Below the pieces are notes generated by a model that was not told the DNA's origin, searched no databases, and saw only the letters and a program-made list of their open reading frames with translations. A stretch of DNA of 40,535 nt from JAKQHY01 sp034429475 (GTDB taxonomy: Bacteria; Chloroflexota; Anaerolineae; B4-G1; SLSP01), in contig DAOUGD010000129.1 in the NCBI GenBank assembly GCA_034429475.1, positions 1 to 40,535 on the forward strand, read 5' to 3'. The position numbers and the translations under genes were made by a program. The number at the start of each line of letters is the position of its first letter. Position 1 is the first letter of the stretch. This document shows, piece by piece, positions 31,038 through 38,772 of this stretch.

Positions 31038-32624
31038 CTACTGTTCCGGCAGCGGCCCCTCAATCCCCCAATCCACCAGGTTGCGTTTCTCGGTGCTGAA
31101 GTTCAGCCCCATCAGAAAGACGCGCTTGCCGCTTTGCCGGTAGCGGTCGGCGTAGCCTTTATCTCGAATCTGCTGGAGCGCGGCCTGGACGCTCTGGTCG
31201 CACTTGAATTCCATCACAAAGACTTGGTCGGGCAACTCCACGGCGAGGTCAATGCGCCCGCGATTGGTGAGCAGTTCGGGCGTTGCGGGCATCCCCGCTG
31301 CCGCGACCATCAAGTAGAACAGCGCGTGGAAGTGCGCCTCGTCCTGGTGGGCCGTCGCCGGGTAGGGGATGTGGGCGAAGAGCGCCTGGATCGTCGCCGC
31401 AAAGGTGGCGAAATCCTCTCGGAGCAAGTGCTGTTTGAGTTGGAGCACCAGTAACCCCACGGACTGCCGTTGCTGTCCGGCGAAAGTGTACAGAAGTTGA
31501 GTCACAAAGGCCGTGCGTACCTCGTCATTGGGATAGCCGAAGGTGTAAACCATCTCTTGCACATCTTTGATGGTGGTATAGCCGGTTTGGAACAGGAGCG
31601 CCTCGGGCTGGAGGTTGTCCAGGCTATAGGTTGTAAAAACCATTTCGGGCGCCTGGAAACGTTCCAATTCCGGCAGAGGATAGTGACGCTCGCGGAGCAG
31701 GTCTATCAAAAAGGTCGGGGTGCCAGTCTCGAACCAGTAATGAGAAAAGGTACGTTCTCGTAACGCGCGCAGCGTAGAAAATGGATTATACACAGTCACT
31801 GCACGTCGAGAGAAGCGATAGCCATTGTAGATGCGCGCCAACTGCGTCAACAATGCTGCCGGGGTCATAGCTTGCGCCTCGGCAAAATGCGTGAGGTAGG
31901 GCGCGAAATAGGTTTCCAGTTCCGTTTGTGTGTAGCCCAATAACGTGGCATATAACGGACTCATGGTAATGTCTTCGAGGTTATTCAGTTCGGAGAAGAT
32001 GGAGACTTTGCTAAAGCGCGAGATGCCCGTCAAGAACACAAAGCGCAAAATGGGCGTGATGTCGCCGCCTTTGAGCACGCCGAAGAATTGCTTCATTATC
32101 TGTTGGTTGGCCCGCGCGATGTCCAGCGCCGCCGCCCCTTGCCCCAAATGATCAATGATCGGCTTATCGTACTCGTCTACCAGCACAACCACCGGTTGGC
32201 CTGTAACCTGATGCAGGGCCAATAGCAATTCGCCGAAACGTCCTTTGAGCAGTTGTGCATTGAGTGTAATTTGATATCGCTCGGCAGTGTCTTGTAACAT
32301 TTGGTCAAGGCTTAAACGGAAGTTTTCAGGTATATCGTGCGTACTTCGGTTGAAATCGAGCAACACCACCGGATGTTTCACCCACTCCCAATCCGCCTCC
32401 GCAATCCACAGTCCCTCAAACAGCTCGCGCTTGCCTTCAAACAAACACTGCAACGTTGAAACCAACAAGGATTTGCCAAAGCGCCGGGGCCGGGCCAGGA
32501 AGTAGTACCGGCCTTCATCCACCATCCGGTAGATGTCCTCCGTCTTGTCCACGTACACGAAATGCTCCTGCCGCATCACCTCAAATGCGGCCAGGCCGAT
32601 GGGTAAACGGGGTAAGTGTGCCAT
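31038..32624 (-). CDS. AAA-ATPase-like protein with C-terminal PD-(D/E)XK nuclease domain (DUF1703 type)
   Basis: A 528-aa cytoplasmic protein. The N-terminus has FVYVDKTEDIYRMVDEGRYYF and the P-loop ARPRRFGKSLL with Lys51, the hallmark of the AAA-ATPase-like PF09820 family. VVVLVDEYDKPI is the Walker B. The C-terminal domain has the nuclease signature GRIDLAV (Asp459) and FVMEFKC (Glu472-x-Lys474). The family is expanded in many anaerobes and its function is not established; a mobile-element or defence role has been suggested. AAGGAG lies 5 nt before the ATG. It stands alone between hairpins. Confidence 0.93.
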   Translation of the reverse strand: MAHLPRLPIGLAAFEVMRQEHFVYVDKTEDIYRMVDEGRYYFLARPRRFGKSLLVSTLQCLFEGKRELFEGLWIAEADWEWVKHPVVLLDFNRSTHDIPENFRLSLDQMLQDTAERYQITLNAQLLKGRFGELLLALHQVTGQPVVVLVDEYDKPIIDHLGQGAAALDIARANQQIMKQFFGVLKGGDITPILRFVFLTGISRFSKVSIFSELNNLEDITMSPLYATLLGYTQTELETYFAPYLTHFAEAQAMTPAALLTQLARIYNGYRFSRRAVTVYNPFSTLRALRERTFSHYWFETGTPTFLIDLLRERHYPLPELERFQAPEMVFTTYSLDNLQPEALLFQTGYTTIKDVQEMVYTFGYPNDEVRTAFVTQLLYTFAGQQRQSVGLLVLQLKQHLLREDFATFAATIQALFAHIPYPATAHQDEAHFHALFYLMVAAAGMPATPELLTNRGRIDLAVELPDQVFVMEFKCDQSVQAALQQIRDKGYADRYRQSGKRVFLMGLNFSTEKRNLVDWGIEGPLPEQ

Positions 32625-32848
32625 AATTACTCCTTCAACAATGGCTCATTAACGCAAAGACGCTATGCCACCCAGTCGCAATGGAATTAAAAATCAGCGT
32701 CCTGACATCCTTGAGGCCATTATACTGCAAAACACCATTCGCTATATTGCGGGAGGAAGCTGTACTGCTCGATACGGTGTCCGCAGTGATCAGACAAGTC
32801 ATTGCTTTCATAAGGGAAGGGTAAAGTAAACATCAGGAGGTTCGCAGA
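32625..32848. other. Divergent intergenic region with repeat half copies
   Basis: A TATAAT on the minus strand (32724-32719) could serve the AAA gene, though no good -35 is visible. The words AACGCAAAGACGC (about 32650) and ATCAGCGTCCTGAC (about 32692) are single-arm copies of units used in the iterated hairpins. No gene is supported here; the long minus frame through 32720-33466 is antisense to the SDR gene. Confidence 0.4.
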
Positions 32849-33655
32849 ATGAAAGTTCAAAACAAAGTGGTCGTTGTCACCGGCGGCGGAAATGGGATTG
32901 GGCGGGAATTGGTTCTTTGCCTGCTTTCCAAAGGCGCCGGCGTCGCGGCGGTGGACATCAACGCGGCGGCTCTGGAAGAAACGACGGCTCTGGCGGGGGA
33001 TAGGCAGCCCAACCTGAGCACCCACGTCGTGAACATCACCGACAAGGCCGCTGTCGCGGCGCTGCCGGAGCAAGTCATCGCGCAGCACGGGGCGGTGGAT
33101 GGCCTCATCAACAATGCCGGCATCATCCAGCCGTTTGTGAGATTCCAAGACCTGGCGTATGACACCATCGCGCGGGTCATGGACGTCAACTTTTACGGCA
33201 CGCTGGCTATGCTCCGAGCCTTTTTGCCCCACCTGCTGGCGCGCCCCGAAGCGCACATCGCCAACATTTCCAGCATGGGAGGATTTATGCCGTTTCCAGG
33301 GCAAACCGTCTATGGGGCCTCCAAAGCCGCCGTCAAACTCTTGACCGAGGGTCTCAGCTCCGACCTCTTGCACACCTCCGTGCGGGTTACGGTGGTTTTC
33401 CCCGGCGCCATTGGGTCGAATATCGTTGGGAACTCTGGGGTGGGGATCAGTCAGCGAATGGCGCAACTGCAGAAAGTCATTAGACCGTTGCCGCCCGCGA
33501 AAGCAGCACAGATCATCATCCGGGGCATCGAGAAGAACCGTTACCGCGTCCTCGTGGGCGTGGATGCCGTGTTCATGGATTTTCTGTATAAACTAAGCCC
33601 CAAACTATCGGCGCGGCTGATGTATCACCTGATGAAATCGCTGCTGGCTGCATAG
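32849..33655 (+). CDS. Short-chain dehydrogenase/reductase
   Basis: A 268-aa classical SDR. The NAD(P) loop TGGGNGIG is at 11-18, the NNAG motif follows near residue 90, and the catalytic Ser142, Tyr155 and Lys159 are in ISSMGG and YGASK. Asp in AAVDIN after beta 2 suggests NAD(H) preference. AGGAGGT lies 7 nt before the ATG. The C-terminal extension (FMDFLYKLSPKLSARLM) is amphipathic and may touch the membrane. A small membrane-protein gene starts 3 nt after the stop, so they are likely coupled. The substrate is unknown. Confidence 0.93.
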   Translation: MKVQNKVVVVTGGGNGIGRELVLCLLSKGAGVAAVDINAAALEETTALAGDRQPNLSTHVVNITDKAAVAALPEQVIAQHGAVDGLINNAGIIQPFVRFQDLAYDTIARVMDVNFYGTLAMLRAFLPHLLARPEAHIANISSMGGFMPFPGQTVYGASKAAVKLLTEGLSSDLLHTSVRVTVVFPGAIGSNIVGNSGVGISQRMAQLQKVIRPLPPAKAAQIIIRGIEKNRYRVLVGVDAVFMDFLYKLSPKLSARLMYHLMKSLLAA

Positions 33656-33658
33656 CGA

Positions 33659-34054
33659 ATGAAACTAAAGTTTAGCAAGAAGTACGCGCTCGCTTTTGCC
33701 ATCATCTTTTTGGTAGAAGTAAGTATCGCCTTGTTCTTCAAGGATCAGATTATACGCCCCCTGGTTGGCGATGTATTAGTGGTCGTGCTGATGTACGCCT
33801 GCGTCCGTATGCTCTTCGAGGTGCGGAATCCCAGGCGGTTGGCTCTCGGCCTCCTGCTCTTTGCCTATAGCGTCGAGTTGAGCCAGGCTTTCGACTTGGT
33901 TGCCCGGTTGGGTTTGGCCGGCTCAAAACTCGCGTCCACAGTGCTGGGCACAACCTTCGACTGGCGCGACCTGCTGGCCTACACACTTGGATTTGTGCTC
34001 ATCCTGGTTGAAATACGCACTAAAACGCCCCCATCTCCTGGATGGGGGCGTTGA
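33659..34054 (+). CDS. Small membrane protein, DUF2809-like
   Basis: A 131-aa integral membrane protein with about four helices (KYALAFAIIFLVEVSIALF, GDVLVVVLMYACVRMLF, LALGLLLFAYSVELSQAF, LLAYTLGFVLILVEI). RPLVGDVLVVVLMY and ELSQAFDL resemble DUF2809 proteins. It starts 3 nt after the SDR stop and has no own ribosome binding site, implying coupling. The last residues (TKTPPSPGWGR) are encoded by the hairpin that terminates the convergent iron-sulfur gene, so the C-terminus has been shaped by, or extended into, the terminator. Confidence 0.78.
   Translation: MKLKFSKKYALAFAIIFLVEVSIALFFKDQIIRPLVGDVLVVVLMYACVRMLFEVRNPRRLALGLLLFAYSVELSQAFDLVARLGLAGSKLASTVLGTTFDWRDLLAYTLGFVLILVEIRTKTPPSPGWGR
34021..34052 (-). 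terminator. Terminator of the iron-sulfur operon, embedded in the opposite gene
   Basis: AACGCCCCCATC (34024-34035) pairs with GATGGGGGCGTT (34041-34052) around a 5-nt loop. On the minus strand TTTTA follows. The hairpin codes for the end of the plus-strand DUF2809-like protein and overlaps its stop codon. Confidence 0.8.
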
Positions 34055-34083
34055 ACGCGCGGGCAAATTCCTGCTCATGGGAC

Positions 34084-35691
34084 TCAAAATTGCAGCGCCT
34101 GTCCTACGCCCAGGTCCGTCGGCGTGCAGACGCGGATGGCGGCCTGCCCACCGAGCGGACAGTGGTTCTCGCAAATGCCGCAGCCGATACAGCGCTCTTG
34201 CACTACATACGGGCGCTTGAGGGTGAGGGTCTCTCCATCGGGCCGCACCACCTCTACCTCCTCAAGTTGGATGGCTTTCTCCGGGCGCGGGCACATTTCC
34301 TCGCAGGTGATGCAACTGCGCTTACTGGCCCACGGCAGACAGCGGTTGCGATCAACGTAAGCGTGCCCGATCACCGTCTGGCGTTTCTCCTCAAGCGTCA
34401 GCCGGGGGATGGCGCCGGTCGGGCACGCTTGCCCGCAGGCGTTGCACGAAAAATCGCAGTAGCCAATGCGCGGCACGAGCACCGGCGTCCAGATGCCGGG
34501 CCAACCGGCCGCCGTCAGGCTGGGCTGCAAGGCCGAAGTCGGGCAGACCTTCACGCAGACGCCGCAGCGCACGCACTGGCTGAGGAAGTCGGGGTCTTTA
34601 GCGCCCGGCGGACGCAGCAGGAACGGTTGGGGGCGCTCGGCAGGCGGCGTCACCGCGCTCAGTCCCACCACGGCCACCGCCGCGCCGGCCGCAGCCAGGA
34701 ATTGCCGCCGCGAAGGATCGTAAGGCTGCCAGGCCGCCGGCGTCAGATGCCCGTGAAACTCCTGGGCTTCCTGGGCGCAGGCCGGGGCACATTCCAGACA
34801 CATAAGGCACTCGGACGGATCGCTGGCGAAGGCCCGTGCGTTGTCAATCGTCCCGGTGGGGCAGGCGCGCGCGCAGCGGCCACACGCGATACAGCGGTCG
34901 TTCGTTGCGCGCCGCAGCCAGCTCACCTTGCTGACCAATCCGAGCAGCGCACCCAGCGGGCACAGGTAGCGGCACCAGAAGCGCGCGCGGACGGTATTCA
35001 GGGCCAGCACGGCCACAAACAGCAGCATGGTCAAGCCGCTGAGGTCGTAGACCGGCTGGTACATCGGCAGGATGGCGCTCCGCAGGAAGTTGTCAACGGT
35101 TACGACGGCATCCAGCAAACCGGGCACGGGCAGCCGGATTAGAGCTTGTTCGAGGCCGGAAATGAGCGCCACCAGCGCCGGCCAGACGGCAGTGGCGATA
35201 GTTCGGTAGAGCAGCGTGATGGGGTCCAGGACTATTGGGCTGAGGTTGCCCAACAGGGCCGCCACGAGGATCATTCCCAGCAGGAAATACTTGACCTGTC
35301 GCCACCGTGGATGAAGGTCCGCCTCTTTCGCCTTCGGCTTGTGCGCCGGCGTCCAATCCAGCACCGTCCCCAACGGGCAGAGCCAGCCACACCACACCCG
35401 CCCGGCTGCCACAGCCAGCGCCAGCGCGATCAACCCGCCGACCAACAACGTCGGTATCACCCGCCGGGCTGTCAGCATCCCCGCCAGCCCGGCCAGCGGA
35501 TCCAGGCGGAAGAACAGGTCCGCCGGTAAGAAGGCGATCCGTCCAGCGCCCACCAACCCCACGAGAAAGAGGATAAACACGCCGGCCTGCATCCACGGGC
35601 GCAGCCGGCGCAGGGTGCTTGCTTTCATCTTATCTGCGAAAATCTGCGCGAATCCGCGTCCGGTTTTAGGGGATTGCGTCTGTTGCGTCAT
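34084..35691 (-). CDS. Membrane polyferredoxin: NapH-like domain fused to a NapG-like ferredoxin with internal Tat motif
   Basis: A 535-aa iron-sulfur membrane protein. The first 270 residues resemble NapH/NosR-C: about five helices with two CxxxCP motifs (CGWLCPLG and CRYLCPLG). A 4Fe-4S pair follows (CIACGRCARACP, CLMCLECAPAC). At residues 327-331 is SRRQFL followed by a hydrophobic segment, a twin-arginine-like signal inside the protein. Then come more clusters: CVRCGVCVKVCP, CNACGQACP, CITCEEMCP and CIGCGICENHCP. It should move electrons from the quinone pool to an outside partner. The ATG at 35691 follows the upstream stop by one base; the ATG at 35628 is an alternative, because the extra N-terminus is encoded by repeat sequence. 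Confidence 0.88.
   Translation of the reverse strand: MTQQTQSPKTGRGFAQIFADKMKASTLRRLRPWMQAGVFILFLVGLVGAGRIAFLPADLFFRLDPLAGLAGMLTARRVIPTLLVGGLIALALAVAAGRVWCGWLCPLGTVLDWTPAHKPKAKEADLHPRWRQVKYFLLGMILVAALLGNLSPIVLDPITLLYRTIATAVWPALVALISGLEQALIRLPVPGLLDAVVTVDNFLRSAILPMYQPVYDLSGLTMLLFVAVLALNTVRARFWCRYLCPLGALLGLVSKVSWLRRATNDRCIACGRCARACPTGTIDNARAFASDPSECLMCLECAPACAQEAQEFHGHLTPAAWQPYDPSRRQFLAAAGAAVAVVGLSAVTPPAERPQPFLLRPPGAKDPDFLSQCVRCGVCVKVCPTSALQPSLTAAGWPGIWTPVLVPRIGYCDFSCNACGQACPTGAIPRLTLEEKRQTVIGHAYVDRNRCLPWASKRSCITCEEMCPRPEKAIQLEEVEVVRPDGETLTLKRPYVVQERCIGCGICENHCPLGGQAAIRVCTPTDLGVGQALQF
35632..35662. repeat. Half copy of an iterated repeat inside the 5' end of a gene
   Basis: The words ATCTGCG, AATCTGCGCG and AATCCGCGTCC lie in tandem, as in the right arms of the repeats at 20959-21027 and 30938-31010. 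On the minus strand they encode residues GRGFAQIFAD of the polyferredoxin, or its leader if translation starts at 35628. No pairing arm is present. Confidence 0.65.
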
Positions 35692-35692
35692 C

Positions 35693-36775
35693 TTATGCGT
35701 TGATTTCTTCGATCTTGATCGAATCCAGATCCATCGTGCCCAGTCCTCGCTCGCTGGCTAACTTGATGTGGGCGACATCGGCAGCGGTCAGACCGAACAG
35801 GGTCGCCGCGTAGGCATCGGCGGCCACCACGTCGGCGCTGGCGATGATCGTGTCCATCTGCTTGACGTCGTTCAGGTTGCCGCCGGTCGGGCCGTTGGCG
35901 ACCAGGATGCGGGTGGCATCAATGACGGTCAGTTGCGGCTTAACGACGGTCGCCAGGTCTACGATGGACTGAGGCAAGCCGCTGGCATGGAGCGCGCCGC
36001 GATCTTTGACTGTCCCCATCAGGTTTTTGAGACCAAGCGTGAGCGTAGCCATGCTGTGGTGTTTGGCGATGGGCACGTTGATGATCACATCGGCGGTGAG
36101 GATGTCGCCATAAATTTCGGTCTTTTTCAAGGCCTGCGCGTTGGGGATGTCCATTGTCTGGTACTTGAGGGCGTTCATCAACTCCATTTGCCCCCCGGCA
36201 GCCTCGACGGCCTCCGCGACGCCGCTTGTTTTGTAGGCATCCTTGGCCGTGCCGCCAAACGGGAAGTCCATCACGCGCACGCGTTTGGCCCCGGCGCCCA
36301 GACACAGCGCGACGATGGCGGCCACCACCTCCGGGTTCGTGGTGCTGGCGTACTCGGGGCCGTTGTAGGCATTGCAGATGTTCGGCTTGACGATCACATC
36401 GGCGCCCTTCTTGACGAAGCGCTCGATACCGCCCACGGCGGCGATGGCCCGCCGCGCGAGTTCCGCCGGGCCGGGCGCCTGACCGCGCGCGACCGCCAGA
36501 TAGACGCCTCCTGTGGGATCCGGCGGCGCGGCGACCGCAGTCGCCGCTGCGGGGGCCGCGGATGACGTGGCAGCCGCTGCGGGTGTGTCTGCGGGCGGAG
36601 GCGGCGCGGCCGGCGCCTCGGTCGGCGCTGCTCCTGCGGTTGGTGCAACGTCGGCGGCTGGCGCCGGTAGCTTGGGGGGCGTTGGCGTTGAGTTACAGGC
36701 GGCAAGAATGTTGCCGCCAGCCAAAGTCAGCGCGTAGAGCATCGAACGACGAAGAAATTCACGACGCGAAATCAT
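35693..36775 (-). CDS. DUF362 family Tat-exported lipoprotein
   Basis: A 360-aa protein with a twin-arginine signal (SRREFLRR, Arg4-Arg5) that ends in a lipobox (LAAC with Cys27), so it should be folded in the cytoplasm, exported and lipid-anchored. A Pro/Ala-rich linker (about 28-88) is followed by a DUF362 domain: GADVIVKPNICNAYNG, TTNPEVVAAIVALCLGAGAKRV, INVPIAKHHSMATLTLGLKNLMG (read as IAKHHSMATLTLGLKNLMG) and ATRILVANGPTGG. GGAGG lies 5 nt before the ATG. It is one base upstream of the polyferredoxin gene; that pairing is common and suggests an electron-transfer partner. Confidence 0.9.
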   Translation of the reverse strand: MISRREFLRRSMLYALTLAGGNILAACNSTPTPPKLPAPAADVAPTAGAAPTEAPAAPPPPADTPAAAATSSAAPAAATAVAAPPDPTGGVYLAVARGQAPGPAELARRAIAAVGGIERFVKKGADVIVKPNICNAYNGPEYASTTNPEVVAAIVALCLGAGAKRVRVMDFPFGGTAKDAYKTSGVAEAVEAAGGQMELMNALKYQTMDIPNAQALKKTEIYGDILTADVIINVPIAKHHSMATLTLGLKNLMGTVKDRGALHASGLPQSIVDLATVVKPQLTVIDATRILVANGPTGGNLNDVKQMDTIIASADVVAADAYAATLFGLTAADVAHIKLASERGLGTMDLDSIKIEEINA

Positions 36776-36969
36776 TTTTTCCTCCCTATTTTATCTCATC
36801 CCGATGAGGCATGACTATATTCTATCACAAAGCCACACGAGGAAGCCGACCGCGCTACAGCATCTTCTCGGTGTATGCGCCGGGCGGCAATATGTAGATA
36901 TTTTGGGTTCCATCATTGTCGTCGGCTACCTGTTGTGGAACGGGTTGAAGTAGCCAGGCGACTCGGCAT
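36776..36969 (+). other. Intergenic region with possible membrane-protein gene remnant
   Basis: Near 36893-36954 a plus-strand frame reads VDILGSIIVVGYLLWNGLK and then stops. It looks like the last helix of a membrane protein, but no start codon or ribosome binding site precedes it and the upstream part (YSIFSVYAPGGN) is in another frame. It may be the tail of a lost gene. No promoter is convincing. Confidence 0.25.
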
Positions 36970-37449
36970 TCATAGACCTATTTTGCGCAGCCACGCGGCC
37001 ACTTCGGCTTGTACGTTCCCCGTGCCACTACCGTAGACTGCAAAGCTGCTCAGGAAGGTGGACTGAGGGCACAACTTTGCCATATCCTGGGCCACTCTAT
37101 CCAGTCCGCCGCCGCCGTGCGTGCAAAATGGCGCGATGGTTTTCCCCGACCAATCGTGTTCCGCCAGAAACGCGGCCACCGGCGGCGCGATCGTGCTCCA
37201 CCAATTGGGCGAACCGACGAAAATCGTGTCGTAGGCTTCAAGATGGTCGAGGGTCGCGCGTAAGGTCGGTTTGTATCCCGCCTGTATCTCTTGCTTCGCC
37301 TGTTCCACGACCGCGTTGTACGCCGCGGGATAGGGCGCTGCAACCTGTATCTCGTGAAGCGTCCCGCCCACCTCTTGCTGAATGAGCTGGGCGATTTTGC
37401 GCGTGTTCCCGGAACGGGAAAAATAGACGATAAGGATAGGTTCAGCCAT
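36970..37449 (-). CDS. Flavodoxin-family protein
   Basis: A 159-aa cytoplasmic protein with the FMN phosphate loop YFSRSGNTRKIA near the N-terminus, the flavin-edge loop GSPNWWSTIAPPV and the FCTHGGGGL segment of the flavodoxin_4 group. It should shuttle electrons or act as an NAD(P)H-linked quinone reductase. I chose the ATG at 37449, with GAGAGGTG upstream; the GTG at 37458 overlaps that site. It lies 34 nt after the aldo/keto reductase gene and is probably the last gene of the operon controlled by the divergent AraC regulator. Confidence 0.9.
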   Translation of the reverse strand: MAEPILIVYFSRSGNTRKIAQLIQQEVGGTLHEIQVAAPYPAAYNAVVEQAKQEIQAGYKPTLRATLDHLEAYDTIFVGSPNWWSTIAPPVAAFLAEHDWSGKTIAPFCTHGGGGLDRVAQDMAKLCPQSTFLSSFAVYGSGTGNVQAEVAAWLRKIGL

Positions 37450-37483
37450 AGGTAACACCTCTCAGGCAGTTTTTAGTACGGCT

Positions 37484-38452
37484 CTAATAGCGGTCGCCGA
37501 CCACCGTGATCTGCGACATGGCCTCTTTGATTTCACCGAGATCGTCCGACGTCAACGCGATGTCCACCGATCCGATGTTCTCCTCAAGCCGATGGAGCTT
37601 ACGCGAGCCAGGAATAGGCACGATCCAGGGTTTCTGCGCCAGCAGCCAGGCCAGGGCAATCTGGGTTGGGGTGGCGTCATGCTGTGCCGCAATCTGCTCA
37701 AGCAGGTCAACCACCACCCGGTTGGCGCGAATCGCCTCCGGTGTGAAACGGGGATTATGGCTACGGATGTCGTTAGCGGCGAAGGTCGTGTTCTCGTCAA
37801 CCTTGCCGGTCAAGTAACCCCGTCCCAGGGGGCTGTAGGGCACAAGCCCGATGCCCAGGTCTTCGCAGGTTGCCAGCACGCCGTTTTCTTCGATGGCGCG
37901 CCACCAGATGGAGTATTCGCTTTGTAAGGCCGAGACGGGGCACACAGCGTGAGCGCGGCGGATGAGGTCGGCTGGCGATTCGGACAGGCCAAAGTGTTTC
38001 ACCTTTCCTGCCTGAATCAGGTCTTTCACCGCGCCGGCGACATCTTCAATAGGCACATTGGGATCAGGCCGGTGCTGGTAGAACAGGTCAATGGCCTCTA
38101 CCCGCAGCCGTTTGAGCGACGCCTCGACGACGCGCTTGATTTGCTCCGGGCGACTGTCCAGACCTACGCCCGGCCCTGGCCCCTTATCGCCGTCGTGTTT
38201 GAACCCGAACTTGGTGGCGATGACCACTTTGCCGCGAAACGGTTCCAGCGCCTCGCCTACCAGCTCTTCATTGGTGAATGGCCCGTAGACCTCCGCCGTA
38301 TCGAAGAACGTGATGCCGCGTTCCACTGCCGCGTGCAGGAAAGCGATCATCTCCTGCTTATCCGTCGGGGTATCGCCAAAGCTCATGCGCATACACCCCA
38401 ACCCGAGGGCCGAAACTGCCAGATTGCTGTTGCCCAGATTACGTGTTTGCAT
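37484..38452 (-). CDS. Aldo/keto reductase (AKR13-like)
   Basis: A 322-aa TIM-barrel NADPH-dependent reductase. The tetrad is Asp51 and Tyr56 (FFDTAEVYG), Lys81 (IATKFG) and His127 (YQHRPD). The C-terminal IPGSRKLHRLEENIG binds the cofactor phosphate. SEYSIWWR and VPYSPLGRGYLTGK are typical of the AKR13/YakC group. AAGGAGAG lies upstream of the ATG at 38452; a longer frame exists but has no better start. Together with the flavodoxin and an AraC regulator it resembles the redox or electrophile-response clusters found in many bacteria. Confidence 0.93.
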   Translation of the reverse strand: MQTRNLGNSNLAVSALGLGCMRMSFGDTPTDKQEMIAFLHAAVERGITFFDTAEVYGPFTNEELVGEALEPFRGKVVIATKFGFKHDGDKGPGPGVGLDSRPEQIKRVVEASLKRLRVEAIDLFYQHRPDPNVPIEDVAGAVKDLIQAGKVKHFGLSESPADLIRRAHAVCPVSALQSEYSIWWRAIEENGVLATCEDLGIGLVPYSPLGRGYLTGKVDENTTFAANDIRSHNPRFTPEAIRANRVVVDLLEQIAAQHDATPTQIALAWLLAQKPWIVPIPGSRKLHRLEENIGSVDIALTSDDLGEIKEAMSQITVVGDRY

Positions 38453-38471
38453 TTTTTTTCTCTCCTTTTGC

Positions 38472-38654
38472 TTAGACACATTCACAGTATTGTGGGCGGC
38501 GAAATAGGTTGAAAAAGCGTTCAATCCAATGATTTCGCCTGGATGGACGAACCGGTTTTTCGTTCACAAAATCATCTCTGTATGGCATAGAGAGGCGGCG
38601 TTGCGCCTCCGCTTCATGTTCAATTCTCAACGTCAACTGAATAATAGGAACCAT
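38472..38654 (-). CDS. Small protein of unknown function heading the AKR operon
   Basis: A 60-aa protein beginning MVPIIQLTLRIEHEAEAQRRL. AGGAG lies 7 nt before the ATG at 38654, and the stop is 19 nt before the aldo/keto reductase start. The reductase's ribosome binding site begins just after this stop, which suggests a real first gene of the operon. The second half is basic and aromatic (RRNHWIERFFNLFRRPQY). No family is recognised. Confidence 0.6.
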   Translation of the reverse strand: MVPIIQLTLRIEHEAEAQRRLSMPYRDDFVNEKPVRPSRRNHWIERFFNLFRRPQYCECV

Positions 38655-38666
38655 TGCGAATCTCCT

Positions 38667-38685
38667 GTTCTTACTTTCTAAGAAC
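38667..38685. promoter_or_regulatory. Palindromic candidate operator between the AraC gene and the AKR operon
   Basis: GTTCTTA (38667-38673) and TAAGAAC (38679-38685) form a perfect 7-bp inverted repeat with a 5-nt spacer. It lies just upstream of the 60-aa gene in the divergent region. A second short palindrome, ATTGTACAAT, is at 38734-38743. Confidence 0.5.
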
Positions 38686-38709
38686 ATTCTAGCACCCTGA
38701 TGGGCAGGA

Positions 38710-38718
38710 TGGTATAAT
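38710..38718 (+). promoter_or_regulatory. Extended -10 element for the AraC-family gene
   Basis: TATAAT at 38713-38718 is preceded by TG at 38710-38711. No good -35 is visible, as is usual for extended -10 promoters. The ATG of the regulator is 55 nt downstream. Confidence 0.55.
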
Positions 38719-38772
38719 AATTCTCGAAGATCATTGTACAATCCTGCAAACTTCAGAAAAGGGGAGTTAAGA

